Part shown: one piece after another, positions 18,118-27,635 of the stretch
Layout: the number at the start of each line of letters is the position of its first letter
How positions within the stretch are numbered: position 1 is the first letter of the stretch
Assembly (NCBI RefSeq): GCF_030317035.1
Contig: NZ_JASZYK010000008.1
Span: 248,001-312,000 of the forward strand
Source of the DNA: Variovorax sp. J22G73
GTDB lineage: Bacteria; Pseudomonadota; Gammaproteobacteria; Burkholderiales; Burkholderiaceae_C
Length of the DNA: 64,000 nt
Reading direction: 5' to 3'
Translations under genes and position numbers: made by a program
The notes under the pieces: generated by a model
What the model saw: only the letters and a program-made list of their open reading frames with translations
The model's database searches: none
What the model was told of the DNA's origin: nothing

Positions 18118-19041
18118 TCACGCCCTCGCTTGCTCGTTCAGCGGCCGGCAAACCTCCAGCACCAGCCCCCGCAGCCACCGGTGCGCGGGATCCCGGTCCA
18201 GCCGCGGATGCCACATCTGCGACACGGTGATCTGCTCCGTGGCCACGGGCAGCGCAAACGCGCGCAGCGTGCCCTGCGAGCGCAGGTGTTCGAAGTAGGA
18301 GGACGGTATCAACGCGACCAGGTCGGTCGCCGCCGCGATCGACAAGGCGGTGCCGAAGCTGGGCACCACGGCCGCGGTGTTGCGCACCAGGCCCATCGCC
18401 GCGAGCGCATCGTCCACCGGTCCCCCGTTGCGGCCACTGCGTGAGGTGACCACGTGGTCGCAGGCGGCGTAGCGCTCGGCACTCACGCCAGGCTCTTCGA
18501 GCAGGGGATGGCCCTGGCGCACGACGCCGACGAAGCGGTCGCGAAAGAGCATCTGCACGCGCACCTCCGGCCCCGACTCGCCGAGCACGCCGATGTCCAG
18601 GTCGAGCAGCCCTTCGCGCAGCGGGCGAACGTCCTTGTCGGGCTTGGGCGCGAAGCGCAGGCGTACACCGGGCGCTTCGCTCGCGGCGCGCGCCACCAGG
18701 CGGTGCGCGAAGGCTTCGATGAAGCCGTCGTTGGCCCGTACCGTGAACAACTGCTGGAGCGCGCGCGGGTCAATGCGCGCGTCGCCGGGCTGGAGCACCG
18801 CGCGCGACGCCTGCAGCAGGTCTCCCACGCGCTCGCGCAGCGCGAGCGCGTGCGGCGTCAGCACCATGGCCCGGCCCGCGCGCACGAGCAGCTCGTCGCC
18901 GGTGGCGTCCCGCAACCGCGCGAGCGACCGGCTCATCGCCGATTCGCTCAGGCCCAGGCGCTCGGCGGCTTTCGCGACGCTGCCCTCGGCAAGAAGCGCG
19001 TTCAACGCAAACAGCAGGTTCAGGTCGGCTTCCGTCGGCAT
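18118..19041 (-). CDS. LysR-family transcriptional regulator
   Basis: 307 residues from the ATG at 19041 (MPTEADLNLLFALNALLAEG), the normal LysR start. The HTH is SVAKAAERLGLSESAMSRSL with ARLRDATGDELLVRAGRAM after it, of the NodD/NahR-like subtype. In-frame codons upstream to 19203 give non-conserved sequence. Divergent from a DHA2-type efflux gene 148 bp away, which it probably regulates. Confidence 0.92.
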   Translation of the reverse strand: MPTEADLNLLFALNALLAEGSVAKAAERLGLSESAMSRSLARLRDATGDELLVRAGRAMVLTPHALALRERVGDLLQASRAVLQPGDARIDPRALQQLFTVRANDGFIEAFAHRLVARAASEAPGVRLRFAPKPDKDVRPLREGLLDLDIGVLGESGPEVRVQMLFRDRFVGVVRQGHPLLEEPGVSAERYAACDHVVTSRSGRNGGPVDDALAAMGLVRNTAAVVPSFGTALSIAAATDLVALIPSSYFEHLRSQGTLRAFALPVATEQITVSQMWHPRLDRDPAHRWLRGLVLEVCRPLNEQARA

Positions 19042-19189
19042 GCCCGAACCTAGCACGGCCGCGCAGGTTTCGACAGGCGCCGCATGCAGGAACACGTTGC
19101 GCGCCACGCGCTGTGCAAGCCCGGGGCCCAGTCCTAAGCTGGACTCGCGCCATAGAGCGTGCTCCTTCCAGCCTTCCAGGACTCCCATC

Positions 19190-20620
19190 ATGCTGACATC
19201 CACGCTTCAACCTGACCCTTCTCCCCCCATCACCCGGACCACCCCGAACGGCACGAACGCGGTGCACGACGCCGACGGCCTGCCGTTGCCGCGACGCTTC
19301 GCGGCCGTCGCCGCGATCCTGGGCGCGGGCGTGCTGGTGGTGCTCGACGGCGCCATCGCCAACATCGCGCTGCCCAGCATCGCCCGGCAGTTGCAAGCAG
19401 CGCCCGCCGATGCGGTCTGGATCGTCACCGCTTACCAGCTGGCGGTGGTCATGTTCCTGTTGCCTGCTTCCGCGGTCGGCGAGCGGTTCGGGTATCGGCG
19501 CGTGTTCGCGGGCGGCGTCACGCTGTTCACCGCGGCGTCGGTGTTGTGCGCGTTGTCGCCTTCGCTGCCGTGGCTCGTGGCCGCGCGATGCCTGCAGGGC
19601 CTGGGCAGCGCGGCGGTGATGCCGCTCGGGCTGGCGTTGTTGCGCTTCACCTACCCGCGCCGGCTGCTCGCACGCTCCATCGCCTGGAACGCGCTCGCCG
19701 TCGCGGCCGCTTCGGCGGCGGGGCCCACGCTGGGCGCCTTCATCCTCTCCGCGACAAGCTGGCCGTGGCTCTTCGCGGTGAACCTGCCCATCGGCCTGCT
19801 CGTGCTCGCGGCCTGCGCGGGCTTGCCCGGCCCGACGCTCGCGCCGCGCACGGCGCGCCCCATCGATGCATGGAGCATCGCGCTCAACGCGGGCATGTTC
19901 GCAGCCTTCGTGCTCGGAGCCGACCGGGTCGTGGCGCACCCGTTGCAGGGCGGCGCGTTGCTCGCGGGGTCGGTGGCCAGCCTGGTGTTGCTGGTCCGGC
20001 GAGAGCTGCCGAAGGCGGCGCCGTTGATCCCGCTCGACCTGCTGCGCGTGCATTCGTTCCGCATCTCGATCATTGCCTCGGTGTGCTGCTTCACCGGCCA
20101 GATGGCCGCCCTTGTGGCGCTGCCGTTCTACATCCAGCACGAGCTCGGGCAAAGCGCCGTGATGGCCGGCCTCCTGATGACGCCCTGGCCCCTGGCGGTG
20201 ATGCTGGCCGCGCCGCTGTCGGCGCGCCTGGCCCAGCGCCTGCCGAGCGCCTGGCTTTGCGCGGCCGGCGGCGCCTGCTTCGCCGCCGGCCTGGCCCTGT
20301 GCGCGCTGTGGCCGCTGCACGGCGACTCCGCCCTGCCGACCGCCTTGTTCACCAGCCTCGCCGGCCTGGGCTTCGGCTTCTTCCAGACGCCGAACAACCA
20401 GAACATGCTGCTCTCCGCGCCCAGGGAGCGCAGCGGCGCGGCCGGTGGCGCGCAAGGCACCGCGCGGCTCACCGGGTTGACGCTGGGCAGCCTGCTGATG
20501 AGCCTGATGTTCGGGCTGCTGCCTTCGCACAGCGCGGTGCACTGGGGGCTGGCGACAGCGGCGGTGGCAGCGTTGGCGGGGAGCGTGGCGAGCCTGCTCA
20601 GGCGTGCTGTTTTGGAATAA
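19190..20620 (+). CDS. MFS transporter, DHA2 (14-TM drug:H+ antiporter) family
   Basis: 476 residues with about fourteen hydrophobic segments. Motif C-like and DHA2 landmarks include LDGAIANIALPSIARQLQ in TM1, WIVTAYQLAVV in TM2, GERFGYRRVF as the loop 2-3 motif and LFAVNLPIGLL near residue 200. An inner-membrane proton antiporter for drugs or toxic metabolites by family. The ATG at 19190 is the first plausible start. Paired with a divergent LysR gene. Confidence 0.92.
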   Translation: MLTSTLQPDPSPPITRTTPNGTNAVHDADGLPLPRRFAAVAAILGAGVLVVLDGAIANIALPSIARQLQAAPADAVWIVTAYQLAVVMFLLPASAVGERFGYRRVFAGGVTLFTAASVLCALSPSLPWLVAARCLQGLGSAAVMPLGLALLRFTYPRRLLARSIAWNALAVAAASAAGPTLGAFILSATSWPWLFAVNLPIGLLVLAACAGLPGPTLAPRTARPIDAWSIALNAGMFAAFVLGADRVVAHPLQGGALLAGSVASLVLLVRRELPKAAPLIPLDLLRVHSFRISIIASVCCFTGQMAALVALPFYIQHELGQSAVMAGLLMTPWPLAVMLAAPLSARLAQRLPSAWLCAAGGACFAAGLALCALWPLHGDSALPTALFTSLAGLGFGFFQTPNNQNMLLSAPRERSGAAGGAQGTARLTGLTLGSLLMSLMFGLLPSHSAVHWGLATAAVAALAGSVASLLRRAVLE

Positions 20621-20834
20621 GGTGCGTCACACTCAAAGTCAACGTAAGACATTGATTTTATTGGACCTTTTCTCTTCCAAGGCTAGCGAAGCAAGGTGCG
20701 TCGGAGGTTGCTTTGGGCTGCAAACGTAGATTTTCGCTAGTGGCGACTACCTTCGCGTCTTCTTTCCGGGCCATGGCATTGCCCCATCGAGCTCCTTCAA
20801 CAGTTCGCCGTCAGTTTGCGAATCTCGGCGGAAG

Positions 20835-21002
20835 GTGTTGGGACGCTACGACATCTTCGCCACCTCGCGGGCAAACAACGCGCCCATGCACCGCACGCTC
20901 GCTAAGCTCGCGTTCGAAAGCCGCGGAGGCGAGTGGCCGTCGGGCTTCACCCCGGCGAAGTTGTGGCTGTTCGTAAGAGCAGCCGACAAGATCGGCGCCT
21001 GA
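20835..21002 (+). CDS. Possible small protein upstream of the HEPN gene
   Basis: A 55-residue frame from a GTG, ending 12 bp before the next gene. Composition looks protein-like (GRYDIFATSRANNAPMHR early, KLWLFVRAADKIGA at the end), and no other frame there is better. There is no obvious ribosome site and the frame is open further upstream, so it may instead be the tail of a degraded gene. The 214 bp before it, after the MFS stop, show nothing. Confidence 0.35.
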   Translation: MLGRYDIFATSRANNAPMHRTLAKLAFESRGGEWPSGFTPAKLWLFVRAADKIGA

Positions 21003-21014
21003 CTTGGAGAACGA

Positions 21015-22484
21015 GTGGCTATTCGAAACATCACCCTTGCCGACGAGCAGTTCAAGACGGCCTTTGTCGACGGCAAATTTGTCATCGACTGCATCGAGAT
21101 CAAGCTCACGCAGAACGGCGCGGATGCACCGGCGACATATTCCTCGCCGGGTTACCTCCTGACAGGCCCTGAGATCGGCGCCGAGTGCCGCTTGGTTTGC
21201 CTGCGAAAGGAAGGCGAGACGTTGGACATCTTCGGGAGCCTGAAGCGCGTCGCAGATCTGCGCTCGGGCAGGATCATCCCGGACACCTACTATTACATGC
21301 TCGAGGCCTGCGACGTGGCGGGCAACACGTGGACGCACCCGGCCGCGTCCATCGTGTTTCAGGAGCACGCGGATTCCATCACCCTAAACGTCTCGTGCGA
21401 CTACCTGCGCTGCTCGCTGCCTGGTCCGAGCGGCCAGACGTGGACGGACATGGTCGTCTTGGAAGAGCTCGAGTTCCCCATGAACGTCGTGAACGAGAAG
21501 CGGCTGTTCGTGCGCGGCAAGGAATCGTCCATGATGTTCGAAACTGCGTCGGCAGGAACTGCCGACACGCTTTCCATCATCTACGACGCGCGGAAAGGCT
21601 CGCCTGCCGAGCCGAGGTTTTCAGAGCTCTACGCGGCCGGAGACGCGACCGCTCCGAAAGCCTTTGAAGAGCGATTGCTCGAGGCAGTGCGCTTCGCCAC
21701 CGCGACGATGTTCTGGCCGGTAATAACCGAGACCGTGCAAGACGGCGCGCGGACCTTGGAGCTTTCGAAGGCTCGCCCCGCCCCGGGCGGAAAAATGATC
21801 AACCCCCCCCTCAACCCGCGAGGGAGCGACCGCGACTTCTATGCCCTCGTGAGTTCCTACTACAAGCACGCGTGCGCGACCGCCACGGGCAACGACGTCT
21901 CGCCGATCTCAGCCAAACTGGGCGGCCTCTACACGCTCAAAAGCGTTTGGATCGACACGGTGGCTCTGGTCGTCTCCGTGGCCATCGAGTCTCTGGTGAA
22001 GGGCGAGAAGTTCAAGGATCTCGGCTCCGTCGATCCTGAGCTCAAGAGGCAAATGGAGATCATGAAGGCAGCCATCGATGAATCGACGGCTGACAAGAGC
22101 TTCCGGGGCCGCGGGCTGGGATTGATCGGCCGCATGGGCGAGGTCGGCATCAAAGAGAAACTGACGGCTCTCGCGAACTGCGGCGCCCTCGCGTCGACCG
22201 ATCCGGAGACGTGGAGGAAGCTGCGAAACTCAGCCGCCCACGGCAGCCTGCGCATCGACCCTGCGAAGATGCAGGAGATGCTGGACAACGTGTTCAAGTC
22301 CGTGACGATGGTCTACAAGCTGGTCTTCATGGAAATCGGCTATGCCGGGAAGTACACAGACTTCTCGCAGCACGGCTGGCCACGCGAGAGCTTCAACGCC
22401 GAAGCTTGCTGGAACGCCACCAAACCAACGCCAGCGGCAGCTTCTCAGGAGACCCCTTCGCCAAGCCCCGACGGGCAAGGCTAG
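21015..22484 (+). CDS. HEPN-motif protein, possible ApeA-like defence RNase
   Basis: 489 residues from a GTG with GGAGA 7 bp upstream. No signal peptide or membrane helix. The N-terminal ~200 residues look beta-rich. The C-terminal helical part has WRKLRNSAAHGSLR near residue 405, an R-x4-H element typical of HEPN ribonucleases. Overall layout (beta-rich sensor plus C-terminal HEPN) recalls the ApeA anti-phage family, but I cannot confirm that. It sits at the left edge of a defence-like island, beside an IS66 fragment. The C-terminus ends DGQG. Confidence 0.6.
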   Translation: MAIRNITLADEQFKTAFVDGKFVIDCIEIKLTQNGADAPATYSSPGYLLTGPEIGAECRLVCLRKEGETLDIFGSLKRVADLRSGRIIPDTYYYMLEACDVAGNTWTHPAASIVFQEHADSITLNVSCDYLRCSLPGPSGQTWTDMVVLEELEFPMNVVNEKRLFVRGKESSMMFETASAGTADTLSIIYDARKGSPAEPRFSELYAAGDATAPKAFEERLLEAVRFATATMFWPVITETVQDGARTLELSKARPAPGGKMINPPLNPRGSDRDFYALVSSYYKHACATATGNDVSPISAKLGGLYTLKSVWIDTVALVVSVAIESLVKGEKFKDLGSVDPELKRQMEIMKAAIDESTADKSFRGRGLGLIGRMGEVGIKEKLTALANCGALASTDPETWRKLRNSAAHGSLRIDPAKMQEMLDNVFKSVTMVYKLVFMEIGYAGKYTDFSQHGWPRESFNAEACWNATKPTPAAASQETPSPSPDGQG

Positions 22485-22571
22485 GGAGAAGTCGAAGATC
22501 GCGACTAGGACGCTGCATGCGCGTCACCAGTGAGCGTCCCGCCGGTCCACGTTGCGCTGGGCGAATCGATT

Positions 22572-22769
22572 TCAGGTTGGCAGCCAGCGATGCCGGCGCG
22601 CACACAGCCAGATCCCGATGCCATCGTGCACCAGCACCTTCATGCGGTTGGCGCGTCGATTGGCGAAGAGGTAGGCGTGGTGCGGCTTGGTCGACCCGAA
22701 GGCCTGGACAACGCGCTGTTGATTGCCACTGAAAATTGAACCTTTAAGGCAATAAGGGGATGCGGACAA
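22572..22769 (-). pseudogene. IS66-family TnpB fragment
   Basis: On the minus strand the frame reads QAFGSTKPHHAYLFANRRAN then MKVLVHDGIGIW, the core of IS66 orf2 (TnpB). Only about 55 codons remain, both ends are lost and no TnpA or TnpC is adjacent, so this is a relic. The rest of 22485-22972 holds no gene I can defend. It is not a copy of the intact TnpB at 57136. Confidence 0.75.
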
Positions 22770-22972
22770 AAACTTGGACTACCAAGAGGTAGTTCATGTA
22801 TTCATAGCCGACGGGCAACATCGACATCAAGAAGATCGGCGCTTCTGCCAAGCAGGTTATCGCATTACGGGTGACACCACGGAGCGGGCCCGCAAATCGG
22901 TTGGGTCTTCGTCTTTGTGGCCCCGGACCACCACCCCCACGAATGACAAAAGGACTGACTGCTCGCTCGAAA

Positions 22973-23782
22973 TCAGGGCGACTTCTTAGCAGGTGTGTCC
23001 TCGCTCTTCGCTGCCATTTTTCGTGCCGAGGTGTTCCTCGCCCGCGTCTTGGGCTCCTTCAGGAAGTACTCGCAGCTCAGGATCAGTTGGCGCCCGTAGG
23101 CTCTTGAGGCATCCCAGACGGCCGACCGACGCACCGCCAGTAGCATGTAGATCGCATGCGCCGCTGCCACAACTAACACCACAAGTGTCTTGTTCCTCAT
23201 GGGGGCTTCAATGTTCCAGCCCATGCGCCAAAGAATGAAGGCACTGAGTGCAACGATGATCAAGTTGAGGCTCAGTGCCAGCCATTTGACACCATACAAA
23301 TTGCGGCGAAAACCATATGTGACGTTCTCACCAAATAAGATCGGAAACGCTTTCGCATCTCGAGTACTTTCTCTCAGCCAGTTGCCGCACTGCCAATAGA
23401 AGGCATCCGAGGCCGCTGGATCGACGAGCTCGTCTCCAGGGCTTGGCGGGGCCATGTTCAGCTTGGTAGCGAGGAACGTGCGATATCGATCTTTCGAACC
23501 CGCATCGATGGTGTCATCAATGCGACGAAACATCGTGATCGATGGCTTTCCACCGTGCTCCGAAAACAGTCTTTCCTCGATGGCACGACCACGCGCGCGC
23601 GCGAAGTCCGCGATAGCATAAAGCAGGACTAGAACCCCGAGCGACGCAACGATGTTTGAAAGTCCGAAGGACTTCCAGGAAATCAGAAGAGCTAACGCTG
23701 CGAGCGCTGGCGCTGCTGCCACGATCGCAGGAAACAGCCTAGCGCGAATTGAATAGGCATCGAAAAACTTGAGAATTTCCAT
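22973..23782 (-). CDS. Four-TM membrane protein, candidate effector of the E2-E1-JAB operon
   Basis: 269 residues. Two hydrophobic hairpins, at about residues 12-62 and 165-222, flank a soluble central region with charged segments (IEERLFSEHGGK, RRIDDTID). The C-terminal ~30 residues are Lys/Ala-rich and probably cytoplasmic. The ATG at 23782 is preferred over a GTG one codon upstream. It lies 186 bp downstream of the triple-fusion gene, same strand. Membrane proteins in such operons often act as membrane-disrupting effectors; that role here is inference. Confidence 0.7.
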   Translation of the reverse strand: MEILKFFDAYSIRARLFPAIVAAAPALAALALLISWKSFGLSNIVASLGVLVLLYAIADFARARGRAIEERLFSEHGGKPSITMFRRIDDTIDAGSKDRYRTFLATKLNMAPPSPGDELVDPAASDAFYWQCGNWLRESTRDAKAFPILFGENVTYGFRRNLYGVKWLALSLNLIIVALSAFILWRMGWNIEAPMRNKTLVVLVVAAAHAIYMLLAVRRSAVWDASRAYGRQLILSCEYFLKEPKTRARNTSARKMAAKSEDTPAKKSP

Positions 23783-23968
23783 CACAGACCCTCAACCTAA
23801 TTTTTGAACATCTCTGGGGAAATCGGCTTCGTATTTGAATGGCCGCCAACTTGGGGGTGTGAGATCCATCCCGCGCAATCCGCAGAGCCCTCGCCTCCCG
23901 CAAGGAAATCAATCTCTTACTTCATTGCAGTTCCTCTCGACTGTCAGATGATGGCCGATAACAGGGCG

Positions 23969-26218
23969 CTACCAGCGGTCGACCGCGCAGATAAATCCCT
24001 GGGGCGTCCACACCAATGAGACTGCAGGGAAGCCACGGGCGTCTGTTGCGATCTTCTTGAGCGTGTCCTTGTCTATTCCTGAATGAGATCCGCCCATGGG
24101 ATGGCTGTGCCAAGTGCCCACGAACATGAGGTGCCCCAAGCTAGTAGCATGCGCTTCGACCAGGGTTTGATTGAGCCCTTCCGTGCCAAGCAGAAAGGTG
24201 GCTTCAGAACGAACGCTGTCTATAGGTGCGGGCACCAAGCCGGCAATGGTGATAGTGCGCGCCTCGAAAGACACGTGTCCGAGCAAAGCGCCTCCCGTCT
24301 CGCAGTTCCCCCAATAACGTGCGTCCTCGTCGATGGCCTGCTCCACATGCGCCAGCACGCGAACCTGCCAACCGCCGTCCTCTTGCACATCAATGACAAG
24401 CGTCTTGCCGACGTCGATCACTTGCCAGGCACTGCCGATGTTCGAAGTGTCACCCAAACCGACGCAGAGCTGACCATTCGTTGGCTTGCCGTCGGAGATC
24501 CACTTCTGCACCTGCATGGCGACCATAGCCGCTGACCGTGAGATAAGTGCATCGGACATCGACGTTGTCAGCGATCTACAGTTGTCGCCAACGAAGATCC
24601 TCTGAAGTTCTGACGAGTTGCCAATCATCGCCCCGCGCAAACCTGGGTTCCAGCGACACATCTCGAAGACGAGGACGGTGATGTCGTCCACCCGAGACTC
24701 TCGGCCTTGGGCTTCCAGCACCAGTACGGCACAACGCCCTTGTCCGAAGAGCGCTGCGCGAGCGAGCCGAACTGGACTTTCGCTCATCGCGCCGGAGCAC
24801 GCTGACGCGACAAGCACCTGCAGCGACGCCGTGGTGTCTATAACCAGAATCGCGTCGGGAGGCACGACCTCAGCAAATGTTTCGCTTGACGTGAGGAGCT
24901 GAATGGCGTCAAGGTTAAACGCCTTCGCATCTAGATGAGAAAGGCCGTTGAGCGCGTTCTTCACCTTCTCGGCCTTGTGCAGAGCCAGAGAAGATGTCTC
25001 CATCATGGCGTGCCGCGCAAGGTTGTGCGGTGACATCACTTCATTGTCGACAAGAATCTGTTGCCCGATGCCGGCTCGCGCCAAGTGCATGCTTACCTTG
25101 GAGCCAAGGCTTCCGCAGCCGATGAGAACCACTTTGGCCTGAGTAGTCGACTGGGGCAGACCTGATGTCCGCGCGAGTAAAGCGGGCGAGACAACGTGCG
25201 AATGAAATGCCGGATGAACGTTGCAATGATGCTCTAGCGGCGCGTTTGGGTCGATGTCGTACCTGAGAACATAAGGGAGGACCTCCACGTCGCGTCCATC
25301 CGACCCGACTAGCGGTGCCGGGCGCTTAACAACAAGGACTACCAACGCGTACAAGCCCTTCGTCCACTGTGTGTAGTCCTGAAGCCCCAAGACTTGAGCA
25401 CGGTAAAAGTCGGCCAGCGTTGTCTGAAAGGTGCCCGCGTCTATACCTAGCGCGCTTGCAAGCTCGAGCAAAGAGGGCAGGTCAACAACCGTGTCCGGTT
25501 GGTACTTACCAAGAACCGGGAACTGACCACCCACTGCGGCCGCCCGAGCAACGAAAGCGGGGAGAATGCCGCCGCTGAATGGATTCTCCGGCGTGCCTCT
25601 CCGATCTTGTGTAAAGGTCGCGTCCGCCTGCGGAGTCAGGGCGGGCAACAGGCGGCAGTACACGCCGTCACCGACCGCCAAATAGCGTGCGCTGATCGTC
25701 ATCACCTTGCCGTCAGCAGGCGTGACAGCAATCAGGCGCTCGGCGCTAAACTCTGCAGTCGACGGGCACCTGTCGCGCCGCGTGGGCTCCCAACCTTGAC
25801 TCAGGTCGATGAGCGTGCCGCTAGCAGCCTTGCCCAGCCAGTCAATGAGTTGATCAACAACTGCGTCTAGCCCACGATCATGGAGCAACTCGTCTAGTGA
25901 CCCCTCATAGATGCAGGGCGGAACCATTCCGCCTGCGCTATGCGGATTGATGTGGGGCAGGTCCCTTGGAAAATCGCGCCGCAAGAGCGGCCTTGGTGCC
26001 CGGAGAGGCCAGTTCCTGAACACAAGCGCGCAAGTCTCCATAGCCTTGACGCCCGTAGCGGAGATTCCTGCAGTCTGTGCCCGGCTGGGCAACTCGACAG
26101 GGATATCGATCTCAACCCGCCAGCGGCCGCTCCCGTCGTTGTCGAACTCAGGCGTGCCGACTCGTGTGATTCCACGATGCCGGCAGAGCTGTTCAATGGC
26201 GCAGGCAGCGGTGGTCAT
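23969..26218 (-). CDS. E2-E1-JAB triple-domain ubiquitin-like conjugation protein
   Basis: 749 residues in three parts. Residues ~1-140 resemble a bacterial E2: FPRDLPHINP then GGMVPPC, with Cys102 the likely thioester residue. Residues ~350-580 are an E1/ThiF adenylation domain with VVLIGCGSLGSKVSMHLARA (glycine loop at 367-372) and ILVDNEVMSPHNLARH. Residues ~620-749 are a JAB/JAMM isopeptidase with ETGGALLGH and HSHPMGGSHSGID (zinc ligands His704, His706, Asp716). Activation, transfer and removal of a ubiquitin-like modifier are thus in one chain. Its ATG overlaps the MBL stop. Confidence 0.88.
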   Translation of the reverse strand: MTTAACAIEQLCRHRGITRVGTPEFDNDGSGRWRVEIDIPVELPSRAQTAGISATGVKAMETCALVFRNWPLRAPRPLLRRDFPRDLPHINPHSAGGMVPPCIYEGSLDELLHDRGLDAVVDQLIDWLGKAASGTLIDLSQGWEPTRRDRCPSTAEFSAERLIAVTPADGKVMTISARYLAVGDGVYCRLLPALTPQADATFTQDRRGTPENPFSGGILPAFVARAAAVGGQFPVLGKYQPDTVVDLPSLLELASALGIDAGTFQTTLADFYRAQVLGLQDYTQWTKGLYALVVLVVKRPAPLVGSDGRDVEVLPYVLRYDIDPNAPLEHHCNVHPAFHSHVVSPALLARTSGLPQSTTQAKVVLIGCGSLGSKVSMHLARAGIGQQILVDNEVMSPHNLARHAMMETSSLALHKAEKVKNALNGLSHLDAKAFNLDAIQLLTSSETFAEVVPPDAILVIDTTASLQVLVASACSGAMSESPVRLARAALFGQGRCAVLVLEAQGRESRVDDITVLVFEMCRWNPGLRGAMIGNSSELQRIFVGDNCRSLTTSMSDALISRSAAMVAMQVQKWISDGKPTNGQLCVGLGDTSNIGSAWQVIDVGKTLVIDVQEDGGWQVRVLAHVEQAIDEDARYWGNCETGGALLGHVSFEARTITIAGLVPAPIDSVRSEATFLLGTEGLNQTLVEAHATSLGHLMFVGTWHSHPMGGSHSGIDKDTLKKIATDARGFPAVSLVWTPQGFICAVDRW

Positions 26219-27411
26219 GCCGAGCCGTGAGGACGAGGAGTGAACGTGGCAGAGGTGAACGCCGCCACCTTAGAGCCGGCTTCGCGGAGTTGGTCCAGAG
26301 CTATGCCTTGCGCTGTAACGGTGAACACCATGGGCTCTACTTCACCCTCCTTTGGGTACTCGCCAGTACAGTAGAAATTGCCTTTGACATCGTTCACGAT
26401 CGATATGTATTCACGCTTGGCACGGATGCACGGCGGGTCACTGTCGTCGTCTTTGATGGGCTTGCAGCTGGCCACTACGACGGCACCGCTTCGGGTCTGG
26501 GACAGGGCTTCGCGCGCGTCAACGTCGAGCTTCGCGTCATCGCCTTTGTCCGACCAACTGTCATAGGAAAGCGAGTGCCAGGAGCAGTGGTGCGGCGCCT
26601 GCATCAGGTCGTACTCGAGGACAGAGGGGTCACTCTTATGGCGATCCCACTGGCGATTCCAGATGAAGACCTCCGCATCTCCACCGGTGAGGAACTTTGC
26701 GCCGTCGGGCGTGTTGTCGTCGGCCGCCAGGGTGAAATTGATGATCACACTGGACTGATTCTTCACCAAGCATTCTTCTATCTCTTCGTCGTCGCTAGCA
26801 TCAATGGGCGCCAGCAAGTAGGCCCTGAACATTTTTGATGTGCGACCGGCGATCGTGTTGAATGCTTGGTCCACCGGACGAACGATGGGCATCAAGTCGT
26901 CGGTCTTTCCATTGATGTCCTTGCCCATGATCTGGATGCGGTCACCGTCTGATACCGCGAAATAGTGGTCCTTGTTGAGCTTGACGCGTCGGCGCGCCTC
27001 CTTGCTGAAGGCCTTGGCGTCATCGCACAGCGTGTGGTTCTTGTCGGCGCGGCGAAAGACGATCGGCGAAGACCAAAGCTCGCGGATAACGATCTTCTTG
27101 TCTTTGTCCGCCTTGTCGTCGTCCGGATAGTTCGCCAACGGTCCCAGGTGGAAGTGTCGAGTCAAGCCGAGGCAATGGTCTCGGTCCGGGTGGCTCAGCA
27201 GAAATGCGTCAACGTACGGACGTCCGCTTGTGTCCCTCTTCAGTTGAGCGCGCAGGTCTTTGGCCACATCGCGAACCTTGCTATTCGGGTCGTCGGCATC
27301 AAGACGGATGTTCACGTCGATAAGGATGGTGCTGGCGTCGGCATCGCCGAGACGGATCAGCGTCATGTCGCCATTGTCAACAGGGAAAAACGTAACAGTG
27401 GTGCTCGGCAT
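26215..27411 (-). CDS. MBL-fold metallohydrolase of the E2-E1-JAB operon
   Basis: 398 residues. The metal site is AFLLSHPDRDHCLG near residue 68 (HxDxDH, a variant of HxHxDH seen in ComEC-like MBL proteins), with a second cluster in APHHCSWH near 270. MBL proteins occur beside bacterial E1/E2/JAB genes in several published neighbourhood surveys. The role is unknown: nuclease, nucleotide hydrolase or processing of the modifier are all possible. It is the first gene of the operon, with its start 224 bp from the divergent WYL regulator. Confidence 0.82.
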   Translation of the reverse strand: MPSTTVTFFPVDNGDMTLIRLGDADASTILIDVNIRLDADDPNSKVRDVAKDLRAQLKRDTSGRPYVDAFLLSHPDRDHCLGLTRHFHLGPLANYPDDDKADKDKKIVIRELWSSPIVFRRADKNHTLCDDAKAFSKEARRRVKLNKDHYFAVSDGDRIQIMGKDINGKTDDLMPIVRPVDQAFNTIAGRTSKMFRAYLLAPIDASDDEEIEECLVKNQSSVIINFTLAADDNTPDGAKFLTGGDAEVFIWNRQWDRHKSDPSVLEYDLMQAPHHCSWHSLSYDSWSDKGDDAKLDVDAREALSQTRSGAVVVASCKPIKDDDSDPPCIRAKREYISIVNDVKGNFYCTGEYPKEGEVEPMVFTVTAQGIALDQLREAGSKVAAFTSATFTPRPHGSA

Positions 27412-27635
27412 ACGTACTCCTATAAACGCCGCGAAGTGGCATCAGTATAGAAATCATACGACTACTTTTCATTCCCGTCTACAAACTAGACGCTTGCAAA
27501 GTTGAAACTAAGTGTTTCATAACGCTGCGGTGTTAGATGCTTACTGTTCTAAATCTCAATATTCCGGTCGTTGTGCATATGTAAAGTCAACTACGCGTCG
27601 AAAAAGTATGCCCATAAAATTACTATACTGCCTTC
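27412..27635. promoter_or_regulatory. Divergent promoter region with two 17-bp palindromes
   Basis: The AT-rich gap between the MBL operon and the WYL gene has two inverted repeats of the same geometry. CGTCTA-N5-TAGACG lies at 27476-27492 and TGAAAC-N5-GTTTCA at 27503-27519, with centres 27 bp apart. They are candidate operators for the WYL regulator. A -10-like TATACT lies at 27624-27629, close to the WYL ATG. Confidence 0.55.

Noticed and set aside
22774..22989. A 71-codon plus-strand frame after the TnpB fragment
   Set aside because: No ribosome site, no motif, and it overlaps the 3' end of the membrane-protein gene; probably relic sequence.
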